Shown piece after piece: positions 1 to 6,676 of a stretch of 11,507 nt of DNA (position 1 is its first letter; each line of letters starts with the position of its first letter). The DNA is from JABHHG01 sp964419445. Its GTDB lineage: Bacteria > Fidelibacterota > Marinisomatia > SCGC-AAA003-L08 > D37C17. A program made the translations under genes and the position numbers. Where the stretch lies: NCBI GenBank assembly GCA_964419445.1, contig CAYQPE010000055.1, forward strand, positions 1 to 11,507, in the 5' to 3' direction. The notes beneath the pieces were generated by a model that saw only the letters and a list, made by a program, of their open reading frames with translations, was not told the DNA's origin and did no database searches.

Positions 1-2
1 TA

Positions 3-1409
3 GAGGCAATGTATCAATTTGATATGTTGTTTGAATCATTATCAGCTTTAGATGTGATTAGCCGACATGGTAATGATGAATTTCAAACATTAGAATTTAA
101 CCGTATTTTAACGGCTGCTATTGATTATTATGAAGATGAATCAATTACGGTAGATAAAGTTGAAACTGGTCTATCAGTGGCAGTTTTTAGAGATAAGCTA
201 AATGAGTATATTTATAGCCAAACCTTGGAAGATTTAGAATTTGTAGAAGAAAAAGTTGAGGTCATTCCTGGTCATATTCCAATTACATACAATCAAAAAG
301 TAGCCAGTATTTTAAAATTCTTTCAAAATGAAGGGCGTGTAAGTATTCAAAACTGGCTGAACAGGATGGAACGATATAAGAAAATCATGTTGCCAATTTT
401 AGAGGAAGAAGGTGTTCCACCAGAGTTATTCTATTTAGCTATGATTGAAAGCGGTTTAAATCCACAAGCGTATTCTTATGCACATGCATCTGGTCCATGG
501 CAATTTATTGCATCTACTGGGAAAAAGTATGGATTGAATAAAAACTGGTGGGTTGATGAGCGTCGTGATTTTGTAAAATCTACACATTCTGCAGCTCGCT
601 ATTTAAAAGATTTATATGCTATGTTTGATGATTGGTATTTAGCCTTTGCATCCTATAATTGTGGTGAAGGTCGAGTCAGAAAAACAATTAGAAGACAGGA
701 TACAACGGATTATTGGAAATTAACTCGGCTACCTGCACAGACCCGAAACTATGTACCCAATATTATGGCAGCAATTTTTATTGCCACAGATCCACAACGT
801 TACGGATTTGCAGTATCTTCAGAACCTGAACTTAAATGGGTGGATAAAGATTTAGATAAGTCTGTAAGTTTGGAAATAATTTCTGAAATTTCAAACATTG
901 ATATAAAGACTCTTCAATTGTATAATCCTGAATTGAGACAGGGGACGTTACCGCCATTAAAAGAAAATGAAAAATATACATTTAGAATGCCTGAAGGGTT
1001 TAATCCCCAGTTTGATTCACTGTTTTCAGAAATTAAAATCGAAAAGGTAGAAGAGATTATATTTGTAGATCATAAGGTAAAGCGAGGGGAAAGCCTATGG
1101 GTAATTGCACGCAAATATGGGGTAAGAATTAAAGATATTGTTACCATCAATAAATTGGGAAATGCAAAATATATACGGCCAGGTCAACGGTTACAAATTC
1201 CCACAGAGGGATATTCTCAATATAGAAAAAATGCCATGGCATCGTCGTCAAAGAGCTCCAAAATTTACTATACGGTAAGACGGGGAGATACACTGAGTGA
1301 AATTGCTATGAAATATCGTACATCTATCCGTAAAATAAAAAAATGGAATGGGCTCAGATCTAATCGAATCTATATTGGTCAGAAACTAAAAATTTGGACT
1401 ACGGTGTAA
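3..1409 (+). CDS. mltD: MltD-like membrane-bound lytic murein transglycosylase with two LysM domains (5' partial)
   Basis: Lytic transglycosylases of this family cleave the MurNAc-GlcNAc bond of peptidoglycan, forming 1,6-anhydro ends, in the periplasm. Counting from the first visible ATG (position 9), the SLT/goose-lysozyme-like domain spans about residues 125-265. It has the catalytic Glu147 in an AMIESGL motif, GPWQF at 162-166 and ASYNCGEG at 214-221. Residues about 275-330 look like the degenerate LysM-like linker common in FCB MltD proteins (LYNPELR). Two clear LysM peptidoglycan-binding repeats follow at about 355-398 (VKRGESLWVIA) and 420-463 (VRRGDTLSEIA). The frame stays open to the window edge and the visible N-terminus (MYQFDMLFES) is not a signal peptide, so the true start and export signal probably lie upstream. 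The stop overlaps the sppA start by one base (TAATG), implying an operon with translational coupling. The family call is secure; MltD rather than a sister subfamily is likely. Confidence 0.9.
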   Translation, partial: EAMYQFDMLFESLSALDVISRHGNDEFQTLEFNRILTAAIDYYEDESITVDKVETGLSVAVFRDKLNEYIYSQTLEDLEFVEEKVEVIPGHIPITYNQKVASILKFFQNEGRVSIQNWLNRMERYKKIMLPILEEEGVPPELFYLAMIESGLNPQAYSYAHASGPWQFIASTGKKYGLNKNWWVDERRDFVKSTHSAARYLKDLYAMFDDWYLAFASYNCGEGRVRKTIRRQDTTDYWKLTRLPAQTRNYVPNIMAAIFIATDPQRYGFAVSSEPELKWVDKDLDKSVSLEIISEISNIDIKTLQLYNPELRQGTLPPLKENEKYTFRMPEGFNPQFDSLFSEIKIEKVEEIIFVDHKVKRGESLWVIARKYGVRIKDIVTINKLGNAKYIRPGQRLQIPTEGYSQYRKNAMASSSKSSKIYYTVRRGDTLSEIAMKYRTSIRKIKKWNGLRSNRIYIGQKLKIWTTV

Positions 1410-2130
1410 TGAATAAAAAATGGATTGTTATAAGCGTTATAATAGGGTTATTCCTATTATCCTTTTTGCCTTGGCCATCTATTAAATTTGGACCTCAAGT
1501 TGGTATAATTACCATTAATGAAGCCATTATGAGTTCAGATGAGATTGTCGAAGATTTAGACGATTTCTATATTCGTTCTGATATTGATGCAATTATTATT
1601 CGATTAAATACACCTGGAGGTGCCGTAGCGCCAAGCCAAGAGATTTATGAAAAAGTAAGACAAATTTCAGAATCCAATAAAAAGCCTATTATTGCATCAA
1701 TGGGAAGTGTGGCCGCATCTGGAGGATATTATATTGCCATGGGTGCGGACTCNNNNNNNNNNNNNNNNNNNNNNNNNNNNNNNNNNNNNNNNNNNNNNNN
1801 NNNNNNNNNNNNNNNNNNNNNNNNNNNNNNNNNNNNNNNNNNNNNNNNNNNNTACATCAAATGGAGCAATTAGCCGATGGAAAAGTATATAGTGGATTAC
1901 AAGCTAAAGAATTAGGATTAATTGATTTAATTGGTACTTATGAAGATGCTAAAAATTTAATTAAATCATTACTGAATACTGAAAAAGAACTAAAGTTCAT
2001 ACACCCTAAACATGAAGAAGATGGAATTTTTGAATATTTTTTAAATAGTAAAAATATTGAATTACCTTTTTCAAATTTGAATATATTTCCGATACCTGAA
2101 TATAGGTTATATTATGGGGGTAGATTTTAA
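1409..2130 (+). CDS. sppA: Signal peptide peptidase SppA, S49 family, interrupted by an assembly gap
   Basis: SppA is a membrane-anchored serine protease that degrades cleaved signal peptides, using a Ser/Lys dyad. I chose the ATG at 1409, which overlaps the upstream stop as TAATG; an in-frame TTG at 1394 would add five unlikely residues. Residues about 5-21 form a hydrophobic N-terminal membrane anchor. TPGG at 68-71 and GSVAASGGYYIA at 99-110 are S49 hallmarks, with Ser104 the expected nucleophile. The 100 Ns at 1753-1852 follow. After them the reading resumes in another frame with LADGKVYSGLQAKELGLID, the conserved C-terminal S49 block, and ends at the TAA at 2128-2130. The catalytic lysine would fall inside the gap. 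The frame change is best explained by a placeholder gap length, not a real mutation. The short length fits the single-domain SppA of Gram-positives and many FCB bacteria, not the duplicated E. coli form. Confidence 0.88.
1753..1852. other. Assembly gap (100 unknown bases) inside sppA
   Basis: Exactly 100 Ns separate the two halves of sppA, the usual placeholder for a scaffold gap of unknown size. The upstream half reads in the frame of position 1409 and the downstream half in the frame of position 1861, so the true missing length is not 100. From the usual S49 spacing between the AASGGYY and LADG motifs, I estimate roughly 80-90 missing residues, about 240-270 bases. That estimate comes from memory of family members. 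Confidence 0.97.
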
Positions 2131-2423
2131 TGACAAAAGCTGATATTATTGACGAGGTATCTACAGCAACAGGGTTAACTAAAGTTGAAACGGAAGCTGT
2201 TTTAGAAGGAATATTACAAAGCGTAGTTACATCCCTTTCAAAAGGTGAACGTGTAGATATTAGAGGATTTGGTAGTTTCGTGGTAAAACAACGATCGGCT
2301 AGAGAAGCCCATAATCCTGCGACGCGTGAAGTCGTAAAATTAAAAGAAAGATTTGTACCTGCTTTTAAGGTATCAAAACTATTAAAAGATCGAGTAAATA
2401 AATCCCTTTTACGTGGATTTTAA
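2130..2423 (+). CDS. HU/IHF-family nucleoid-associated DNA-binding protein
   Basis: This 97-residue protein matches the HU/IHF family in length and fold: a dimeric histone-like protein that binds and bends DNA in the nucleoid. The N-terminal helices (MTKADIIDEVSTATGL, about residues 1-40) form the dimer body. GERVDIRGFGSFVV at 39-52 is the family's beta-sheet signature. The DNA-inserting arm carries HNPATRE at 61-67, with the intercalating proline expected at Pro63 (usually RNP; here His replaces Arg). I cannot assign it to HU or to an IHF subunit. The ATG overlaps the sppA stop as TAATG, and a GGGGGT run at 2116-2121 is a plausible ribosome binding site. A ribosomal miniprotein gene lies 18 nt downstream, so it probably shares the operon that ends at the terminator at 2588-2622. 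Confidence 0.93.
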   Translation: MTKADIIDEVSTATGLTKVETEAVLEGILQSVVTSLSKGERVDIRGFGSFVVKQRSAREAHNPATREVVKLKERFVPAFKVSKLLKDRVNKSLLRGF

Positions 2424-2441
2424 AAATAGGAGATAGATTAT

Positions 2442-2534
2442 ATGCCGTGCGGTAAAAAACGCAAAAAAAGAAAGATGAATACGCATAAGCGTAAGAAACG
2501 TCTTCGCGCTAATCGACATAAAAAGAAAAAATAA
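2442..2534 (+). CDS. 30-residue basic ribosomal miniprotein, AURKAIP1/COX24 (bS22-like) family
   Basis: A short gene starts at ATG 2442 and stops at TAA 2532-2534. Its ribosome binding site is strong: AGGAG at 2428-2432, nine bases before the ATG. The product begins MPCGKKRKKRKM and continues with an HKRKKRLRANRHK core. Eighteen of 30 residues are Lys or Arg, two are His and none is acidic. This matches the tiny AURKAIP1/COX24-domain proteins annotated in Bacteroidota and resembles actinobacterial bS22, a small-subunit ribosomal protein related to mitochondrial mS38. Such proteins bind 16S rRNA near the decoding region; that role is by family, not shown here. The gene is the last of the operon, 18 nt after the HU gene and about 50 nt before the terminator. 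At this size it is easily missed by automatic annotation. Confidence 0.85.
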   Translation: MPCGKKRKKRKMNTHKRKKRLRANRHKKKK

Positions 2535-2554
2535 ATAAGTAGAATATTTAAACA

Positions 2555-2569
2555 TGGGTAATTCACCCA
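2555..2569 (+). other. Small hairpin upstream of the terminator
   Basis: TGGGT (2555-2559) and ACCCA (2565-2569) form a perfect five-base-pair stem around an AATTC loop, between the miniprotein gene and the main terminator. It lacks a proper T-tract and is too short to call a terminator. It may help protect the 3' end of the transcript, or be chance in this 53-nt AT-rich spacer. Confidence 0.3.
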
Positions 2570-2587
2570 ATTAAAATTTATTTATTC

Positions 2588-2622
2588 AACCGCCAACGGT
2601 ATCGTTGGCGGTTTCTCTTTTT
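2588..2622 (+). terminator. Intrinsic (Rho-independent) terminator
   Basis: AACCGCCAACG (2588-2598) pairs perfectly with CGTTGGCGGTT (2603-2613), giving an 11-bp GC-rich stem with a four-base GTAT loop. The tract TCTCTTTTT (2614-2622) follows directly. In this AT-rich window it is the clearest structured signal. It ends the mltD-sppA-HU-miniprotein operon. Only 14 nt separate it from the xseA start, so any readthrough transcript would carry the hairpin in the xseA leader. Confidence 0.93.
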
Positions 2623-2636
2623 AAATAAAAATTAAT

Positions 2637-3845
2637 ATGCAAAACACAGTTCTCACAGTTACACAGCTAAACAATCAGGCCAAGTATTTATTAGAAAAGC
2701 AGTTTTCTCAAATTTGGGTTGAAGGTGAAATAGGTTCATTTAAAACCTATGGATCTGGACATTCTTATTTCACCTTAAAAGACGATGGAAGTGAAATATC
2801 TTCAGTCCTGTTTGCACATCAGTTTAAAGGGCTATCATTTCAACCCCATGTGGGACAAAAAGTTGTAGCTCATGGTACGGTATCATTGTATCCCCAACGG
2901 GGGCAATATCAGTTTGTAGTTAGTCACTTGCATATGGCCGGTAAGGGAAATTTATGGGAAGAATTTGAGGCATTAAAGGGAAAGTTAGATGCAGAAGGCC
3001 TCTTTAGTCAAACATCCAAACTACCGATTCCCCAATTCCCTGAGAAAGTAGGCGTAATTACTTCACAAGATGGTGCTGTTATTCGAGATATTATCAATGT
3101 TATGAACCGACGAGCACCTCATATACAAGTGATGTTGCGGCCGGCTGTAGTACAAGGTGATAATGCTGAAGATTCTCTCATTCAATCTATTGAAGATATG
3201 GTGAAATATCAACCCAACGTAGATGTGATAATTATAGGTAGAGGTGGGGGATCTATGGAAGATTTATGGTGCTTTAATAGTGAAAAACTTGTAAGAAAAA
3301 TTCATGAAATAAATATACCGATTATTTCTGCCGTTGGTCATGAAACAGATTTCACTCTCACTGATTTTGTTTCAGACTTACGTGCACCCACACCCTCTGC
3401 AGCAGCAGAAATTGTATCACCGGTGAAGGCTGATTTAATTGAGTTTATAGATGAACAGCAAGATAGATTATTGGCCACGGTTCAACAGCGAATTTTAAAT
3501 TATTATCAACAAATTGAAATGGCTATTTTAAAATATGATTTTCATAAGCCGTCAGATTTTTTCCAAATTCATAAAGAAAAATTTAATAGATTATCTGCAG
3601 AACTAGTAAATTCTACTGAGAAAGTTTTTAGGAAATTTAGTCATTCACTTCAGTTGAAAACGCAGATGTTACACCAGTTAAATCCAACATCAATAATTGA
3701 GCGTGGTTTTGCCGTTGTATATGATGAGGATGGAAACGTTGTAAAAGATAGTGATTCAGTAAAACTAAAAGATAGATTAAAAATTCAATTGCATCAATCA
3801 GTGGTGCATTCAACAGTGAATAAAATTGAGAAATCAAATGAGTAA
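2637..3845 (+). CDS. xseA: Exodeoxyribonuclease VII large subunit
   Basis: XseA is the catalytic subunit of exonuclease VII, which degrades single-stranded DNA to short oligonucleotides in both directions; it works in the cytoplasm in complex with several XseB subunits. The 402-residue product has the N-terminal OB-fold (residues 1-100, LTVTQLNNQAKYLLE then QIWVEGEIGSF). The catalytic region carries TSQDGAVIRDI at 142-152, GRGGGSMEDLWCFN at 201-214, and GHETDFTLTDFVSDLRAPTPSAAAE within 234-258. A long helical segment, which binds XseB, follows. The ATG at 2637 places the conserved N-terminus correctly. It has no Shine-Dalgarno sequence, only an A/T-rich leader. The stop overlaps xseB (8 nt, from the ATG at 3838), as is typical for this pair. 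Confidence 0.96.
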   Translation: MQNTVLTVTQLNNQAKYLLEKQFSQIWVEGEIGSFKTYGSGHSYFTLKDDGSEISSVLFAHQFKGLSFQPHVGQKVVAHGTVSLYPQRGQYQFVVSHLHMAGKGNLWEEFEALKGKLDAEGLFSQTSKLPIPQFPEKVGVITSQDGAVIRDIINVMNRRAPHIQVMLRPAVVQGDNAEDSLIQSIEDMVKYQPNVDVIIIGRGGGSMEDLWCFNSEKLVRKIHEINIPIISAVGHETDFTLTDFVSDLRAPTPSAAAEIVSPVKADLIEFIDEQQDRLLATVQQRILNYYQQIEMAILKYDFHKPSDFFQIHKEKFNRLSAELVNSTEKVFRKFSHSLQLKTQMLHQLNPTSIIERGFAVVYDEDGNVVKDSDSVKLKDRLKIQLHQSVVHSTVNKIEKSNE

Positions 3846-4059
3846 TAAATCAAATACTTTTGAATCTTCTATGGCAGCATTAGAAGAGATTATTAAAAAA
3901 TTGGATTCTGATACAACATCATTAGACGAGATGATTAAATTGTATGAGGATGGAATAAAATTAACCAATTTATGCAAAGCTAAATTAGATGAAGCCGAAA
4001 ACAGAATTACTACGCTCATAAAAGAAGATGATGAATTGAAGGAAGTGCCTGGAATATGA
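3838..4059 (+). CDS. xseB: Exodeoxyribonuclease VII small subunit
   Basis: XseB is the small, helical, non-catalytic subunit that coats the long helices of XseA and is needed for active exonuclease VII. The 73-residue product shows the family pattern: FESSMAALEEIIKKLDSDTTSLDEMIKLYEDGIKL followed by a CKAKLDEAENRI helix (given here in its two recognisable halves; the first begins near residue 8). Its length is normal. I chose the ATG at 3838, which overlaps the xseA stop by 8 nt; an in-frame TTG at 3826 would add four residues and is less likely. The ribosome binding site is weak, so translation is probably coupled to xseA. The gene ends in an ATGA overlap with nadK, so the two are co-transcribed. 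Confidence 0.94.
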   Translation: MSNKSNTFESSMAALEEIIKKLDSDTTSLDEMIKLYEDGIKLTNLCKAKLDEAENRITTLIKEDDELKEVPGI

Positions 4060-4928
4060 AAATAGGTCTTACTGGGAATTTTAGGAAACCTCGTTTTTTT
4101 GAATTGGTAAACTTTTTACATCCACTCATCCTTGATGAAGGGCATGAATGTATTCTTTCAGATGATTTTAAAAGCGAAGGTGAACATCATTCAACCATTG
4201 ATTGTGAAACTGTAATATTTGATGATTTGATTAAGAAGGCCGATATCATTATTTCAATTGGGGGTGATGGTACCATTTTATCCACAGTACGTCGCATGGG
4301 AGATTTTCCAAAGCCCATCTTGGGTATTCATATTGGTGGATTGGGATTTTTAGCTGAAAATTCTCAAAATGATTTAAACCAGTTGATTCAATCTGTAATT
4401 GAAAAAAATTACACCATTGATGAGCGGATGTTATTATCTGTAGAAATTGATGGTTTAAATGGAGACAGTGGTAAATATCACGCTCTGAATGATATTGTTG
4501 TGGATCATGGTCATTCAGGCCGAATATTAAAAACAGAAGTTCATGTATCGGGAACGTATTTAAACACCTACGAAAGTGATGGAATAATATTTTCAACACC
4601 AACAGGCTCAACAGCATATTCATTGTCGGCAGGTGGCCCCATTATTTATCCATCAATTGATACCATTACGGTAACACCAATTTGCCCCCATAGTTTATCT
4701 GCAAGGCCCATTGTATTGCCAGCAGATGTGGATGTTAAGGCAACATTTAATGATAATTATGATGGCATTGCATGTACCATCGACGGCCAAATTCGATTAC
4801 CCATGAAGGAGACTACCTCCATTAAAATTAGATGTGGAAAAAAACGAGTACAACTTATTACACTCCCCAATTATGATTATTTCCAAATGCTCCGCTCTAA
4901 AATGGGTTGGGCAGGAAATCTTCGATAA
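4056..4928 (+). CDS. nadK: NAD kinase (ATP-NAD kinase)
   Basis: NadK phosphorylates NAD+ to NADP+ with ATP or polyphosphate and is the only route to NADP in most bacteria. The 290-residue protein has the N-terminal alpha/beta domain with the signature GGDGT at 69-73 (Asp71 catalytic) and GGLGFLAE at 94-101. HALNDIVV at 142-149 carries the NAD-contacting Asn. The beta-sandwich domain has TPTGSTAYSLSAGGP at 181-195, RPIVLP at 217-222 and DGQ at 243-245. Length and motif order are normal. The ATG overlaps the xseB stop (ATGA), with AAGGAAG at 4039-4045 as a somewhat distant ribosome binding site. Its place beside xseA-xseB puts it with DNA-metabolism genes; in many bacteria nadK neighbours recN or other repair genes. 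Confidence 0.96.
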   Translation: MKIGLTGNFRKPRFFELVNFLHPLILDEGHECILSDDFKSEGEHHSTIDCETVIFDDLIKKADIIISIGGDGTILSTVRRMGDFPKPILGIHIGGLGFLAENSQNDLNQLIQSVIEKNYTIDERMLLSVEIDGLNGDSGKYHALNDIVVDHGHSGRILKTEVHVSGTYLNTYESDGIIFSTPTGSTAYSLSAGGPIIYPSIDTITVTPICPHSLSARPIVLPADVDVKATFNDNYDGIACTIDGQIRLPMKETTSIKIRCGKKRVQLITLPNYDYFQMLRSKMGWAGNLR

Positions 4929-4953
4929 AGTTTAAAAACTTAATGTAAACATC

Positions 4954-4960
4954 AGAGGAG
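4954..4960 (+). promoter_or_regulatory. Strong Shine-Dalgarno-like site unusually far from the chosen start
   Basis: AGAGGAG ends at 4960, leaving 18 nt to the ATG at 4979, too far for normal initiation. No ATG, GTG or TTG lies in frame between an in-frame TAA (4967-4969) and that ATG. An ATT codon at 4970-4972, nine nt from the site, is in frame and would add three residues. Either a rare ATT start is used, or this purine run acts as a standby site. Confidence 0.45.
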
Positions 4961-4978
4961 AAAAGTTAAATTTCAGCA

Positions 4979-6664
4979 ATGAAAATCATTGCAATTTTAC
5001 TCCTCACCCTATTTTCAACTCAATGTAGTCGATCGTATGAAAAATCCTATTTGGATTTAGAATCTGCATTTATCGATTGGTATCATAAATTTCATCCAGT
5101 TCAGAGTTCATTGTTGGGGTATGCTGGCTATGATGCATCTTTCCCAAAATTAGATAAAGATTCGCAGGATGAATATATTGCAGATGTGAATCGTTTTACT
5201 ATTGAGCTATCTCAAATTGATGAAACTAAATTATCATCTGACGCACTACTAAACTATTATCTCCTTACTGATTTTTTAAAGAGTGAAGTGTATAATCACG
5301 ATAAATTGAATCAGTACGAATGGGATGTATCAATCTATACCACGCTTATTTATAATGGTTTTATATCCATTATAGATGGACATCATTTGGAGATGTCTAG
5401 CCGTGTTGAAGCAATTTTATCGCGATTTCTTGGTGCGACTCAAATTCTAAATTATGCAAAAGAAAATTTAAAGTTTTATTCTCAATGGCATGCTGAAAAA
5501 TCACTTCATACTGTTGAATCTTTACAATTGATGTTGGATGAAATTCCCTTGAAAATTAGTGGAGATAATGCAACTTTAGATAAAATTGATAGTCAAATTG
5601 TAGTATTGTTACGAGAGCTAAAAAAAATGCAATCATGGATAAACCATGACTATACTCAATTAGAACCACGATCACCTTTGGATAGTGATAAATTTAAACG
5701 ACATTTCAAACAGAAGGTGGGTGCATCCTATTCCATTGAAAAGATACCCTCCTTAACGGAGAAAAAAATTCATTCCATCCAAAATGAGTTATTCTCAAAA
5801 TCACTTTCAGTTTACTTGCTTCATAATGATGAACCAATTTGGATTGATAGAGATGATTCATTGAATGTTGTATTTTGGGTGAAAAATCATTTTTTAAAAG
5901 ATAAAATTCCTCAAGATGAATTTATTTCAACGATGTATGCATCAAGTCGAAGAGTTCATCAGTTAACACAATCTGATAAAAACTTTAATATCTATGCTAT
6001 TCCAAATATTAGAATCGAAGAATCATATCCTTATGTAGAGCAAACAGAATTCATTGAGTATTTGCAGTATCAAACACTTTATAAACCCGAAGATATCTCA
6101 ATATTATTGGATGATAGATATTTCTCAAATTATAATAATTTAACTCAATTAGATTTATATTTAATGAGAACCTTTACGCCGGGGAATTTACAATTATTAA
6201 CTGCAATATCTAATAATCCACTTCATATTAGGAAATTATTTACCCATGATGTTACTCAATTGGGGTGGAAATATTTTAGTGAACAACATTTAATAGAAAA
6301 TTGTGAAGAATCACATAATTGTTTAGCCTATGAAATATTGTATTTACATGAACAATTGCAATTGGCCGCTTTATCTTGGTTGGAAATTAAATTACAATTT
6401 GAAGGTGAAGAGACCCAAAAAATTATACCATTTTTGGAGAAACAAGTAAAATTTACTTCAGAAGAAATTACAAAGAATATTGATATACTCAATGTACATA
6501 TGTTAACCAATACCCAATCATTTATTGGACTATTAGAATTAGAGAGATTGTGGAATAATTATCAACGTGAAAACCAATCTGCAACATTGTTAGCCTTTAA
6601 TACACAATTTTTAAATTTGGGGGCAATCCCTATCATTCATCTACGACATGAAATGCTTAAGTAA
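4979..6664 (+). CDS. DUF885-like exported protein with degenerate catalytic motifs, possible lipoprotein
   Basis: I read this 561-residue protein as a divergent DUF885 member; the family includes predicted zinc metallopeptidases, often secreted or lipoproteins. The N-terminus is a short signal sequence ending STQCSRS, with Cys16 a possible lipidation site; Gln at -1 and Ser at -3 make the lipobox non-canonical. Family-like features are the opening FIDWYHKFHPVQSSLLGYAGYD (residues 31-52, partly conserved), the C-terminal GAIPIIHLR (548-556), and a central MRTFTPGNLQL (396-406) where the family has HExxPGHxLQ. There the His, Glu and second His are all absent. The usual EGW is LGW (428-430), and the late PGQA region reads TNTQ (510-513). 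I infer a catalytically inactive derivative, although the frame is intact. It lies 50 nt after nadK and 12 nt before parE, probably in the same transcript. Family confidence is moderate; function is unknown. Confidence 0.65.
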   Translation: MKIIAILLLTLFSTQCSRSYEKSYLDLESAFIDWYHKFHPVQSSLLGYAGYDASFPKLDKDSQDEYIADVNRFTIELSQIDETKLSSDALLNYYLLTDFLKSEVYNHDKLNQYEWDVSIYTTLIYNGFISIIDGHHLEMSSRVEAILSRFLGATQILNYAKENLKFYSQWHAEKSLHTVESLQLMLDEIPLKISGDNATLDKIDSQIVVLLRELKKMQSWINHDYTQLEPRSPLDSDKFKRHFKQKVGASYSIEKIPSLTEKKIHSIQNELFSKSLSVYLLHNDEPIWIDRDDSLNVVFWVKNHFLKDKIPQDEFISTMYASSRRVHQLTQSDKNFNIYAIPNIRIEESYPYVEQTEFIEYLQYQTLYKPEDISILLDDRYFSNYNNLTQLDLYLMRTFTPGNLQLLTAISNNPLHIRKLFTHDVTQLGWKYFSEQHLIENCEESHNCLAYEILYLHEQLQLAALSWLEIKLQFEGEETQKIIPFLEKQVKFTSEEITKNIDILNVHMLTNTQSFIGLLELERLWNNYQRENQSATLLAFNTQFLNLGAIPIIHLRHEMLK

Positions 6665-6676
6665 CGGAAATATATA

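Noticed and set aside
979..1408. Internal repeat within the transglycosylase gene
   Set aside because: The similarity is the normal duplication of LysM domains, not a mobile or regulatory repeat.
1692..1892. Frame running through the N-gap in a different phase from sppA
   Set aside because: It depends on translating unknown bases, and its flanks are out-of-frame readings of sppA.
4249..4623. Open frame of 124 codons on the minus strand inside nadK, plus similar minus-strand frames inside xseA, parE and parC
   Set aside because: They lie wholly antisense to strongly conserved genes, have no recognisable domains or ribosome binding sites, and are expected as mirror frames in AT-rich coding DNA.
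4928..4941. Inverted repeat AAGTTT-AA-AAACTT after nadK
   Set aside because: The two-base loop and all-AT core make a stable hairpin unlikely, and there is no T-tract, so I do not call it a terminator.
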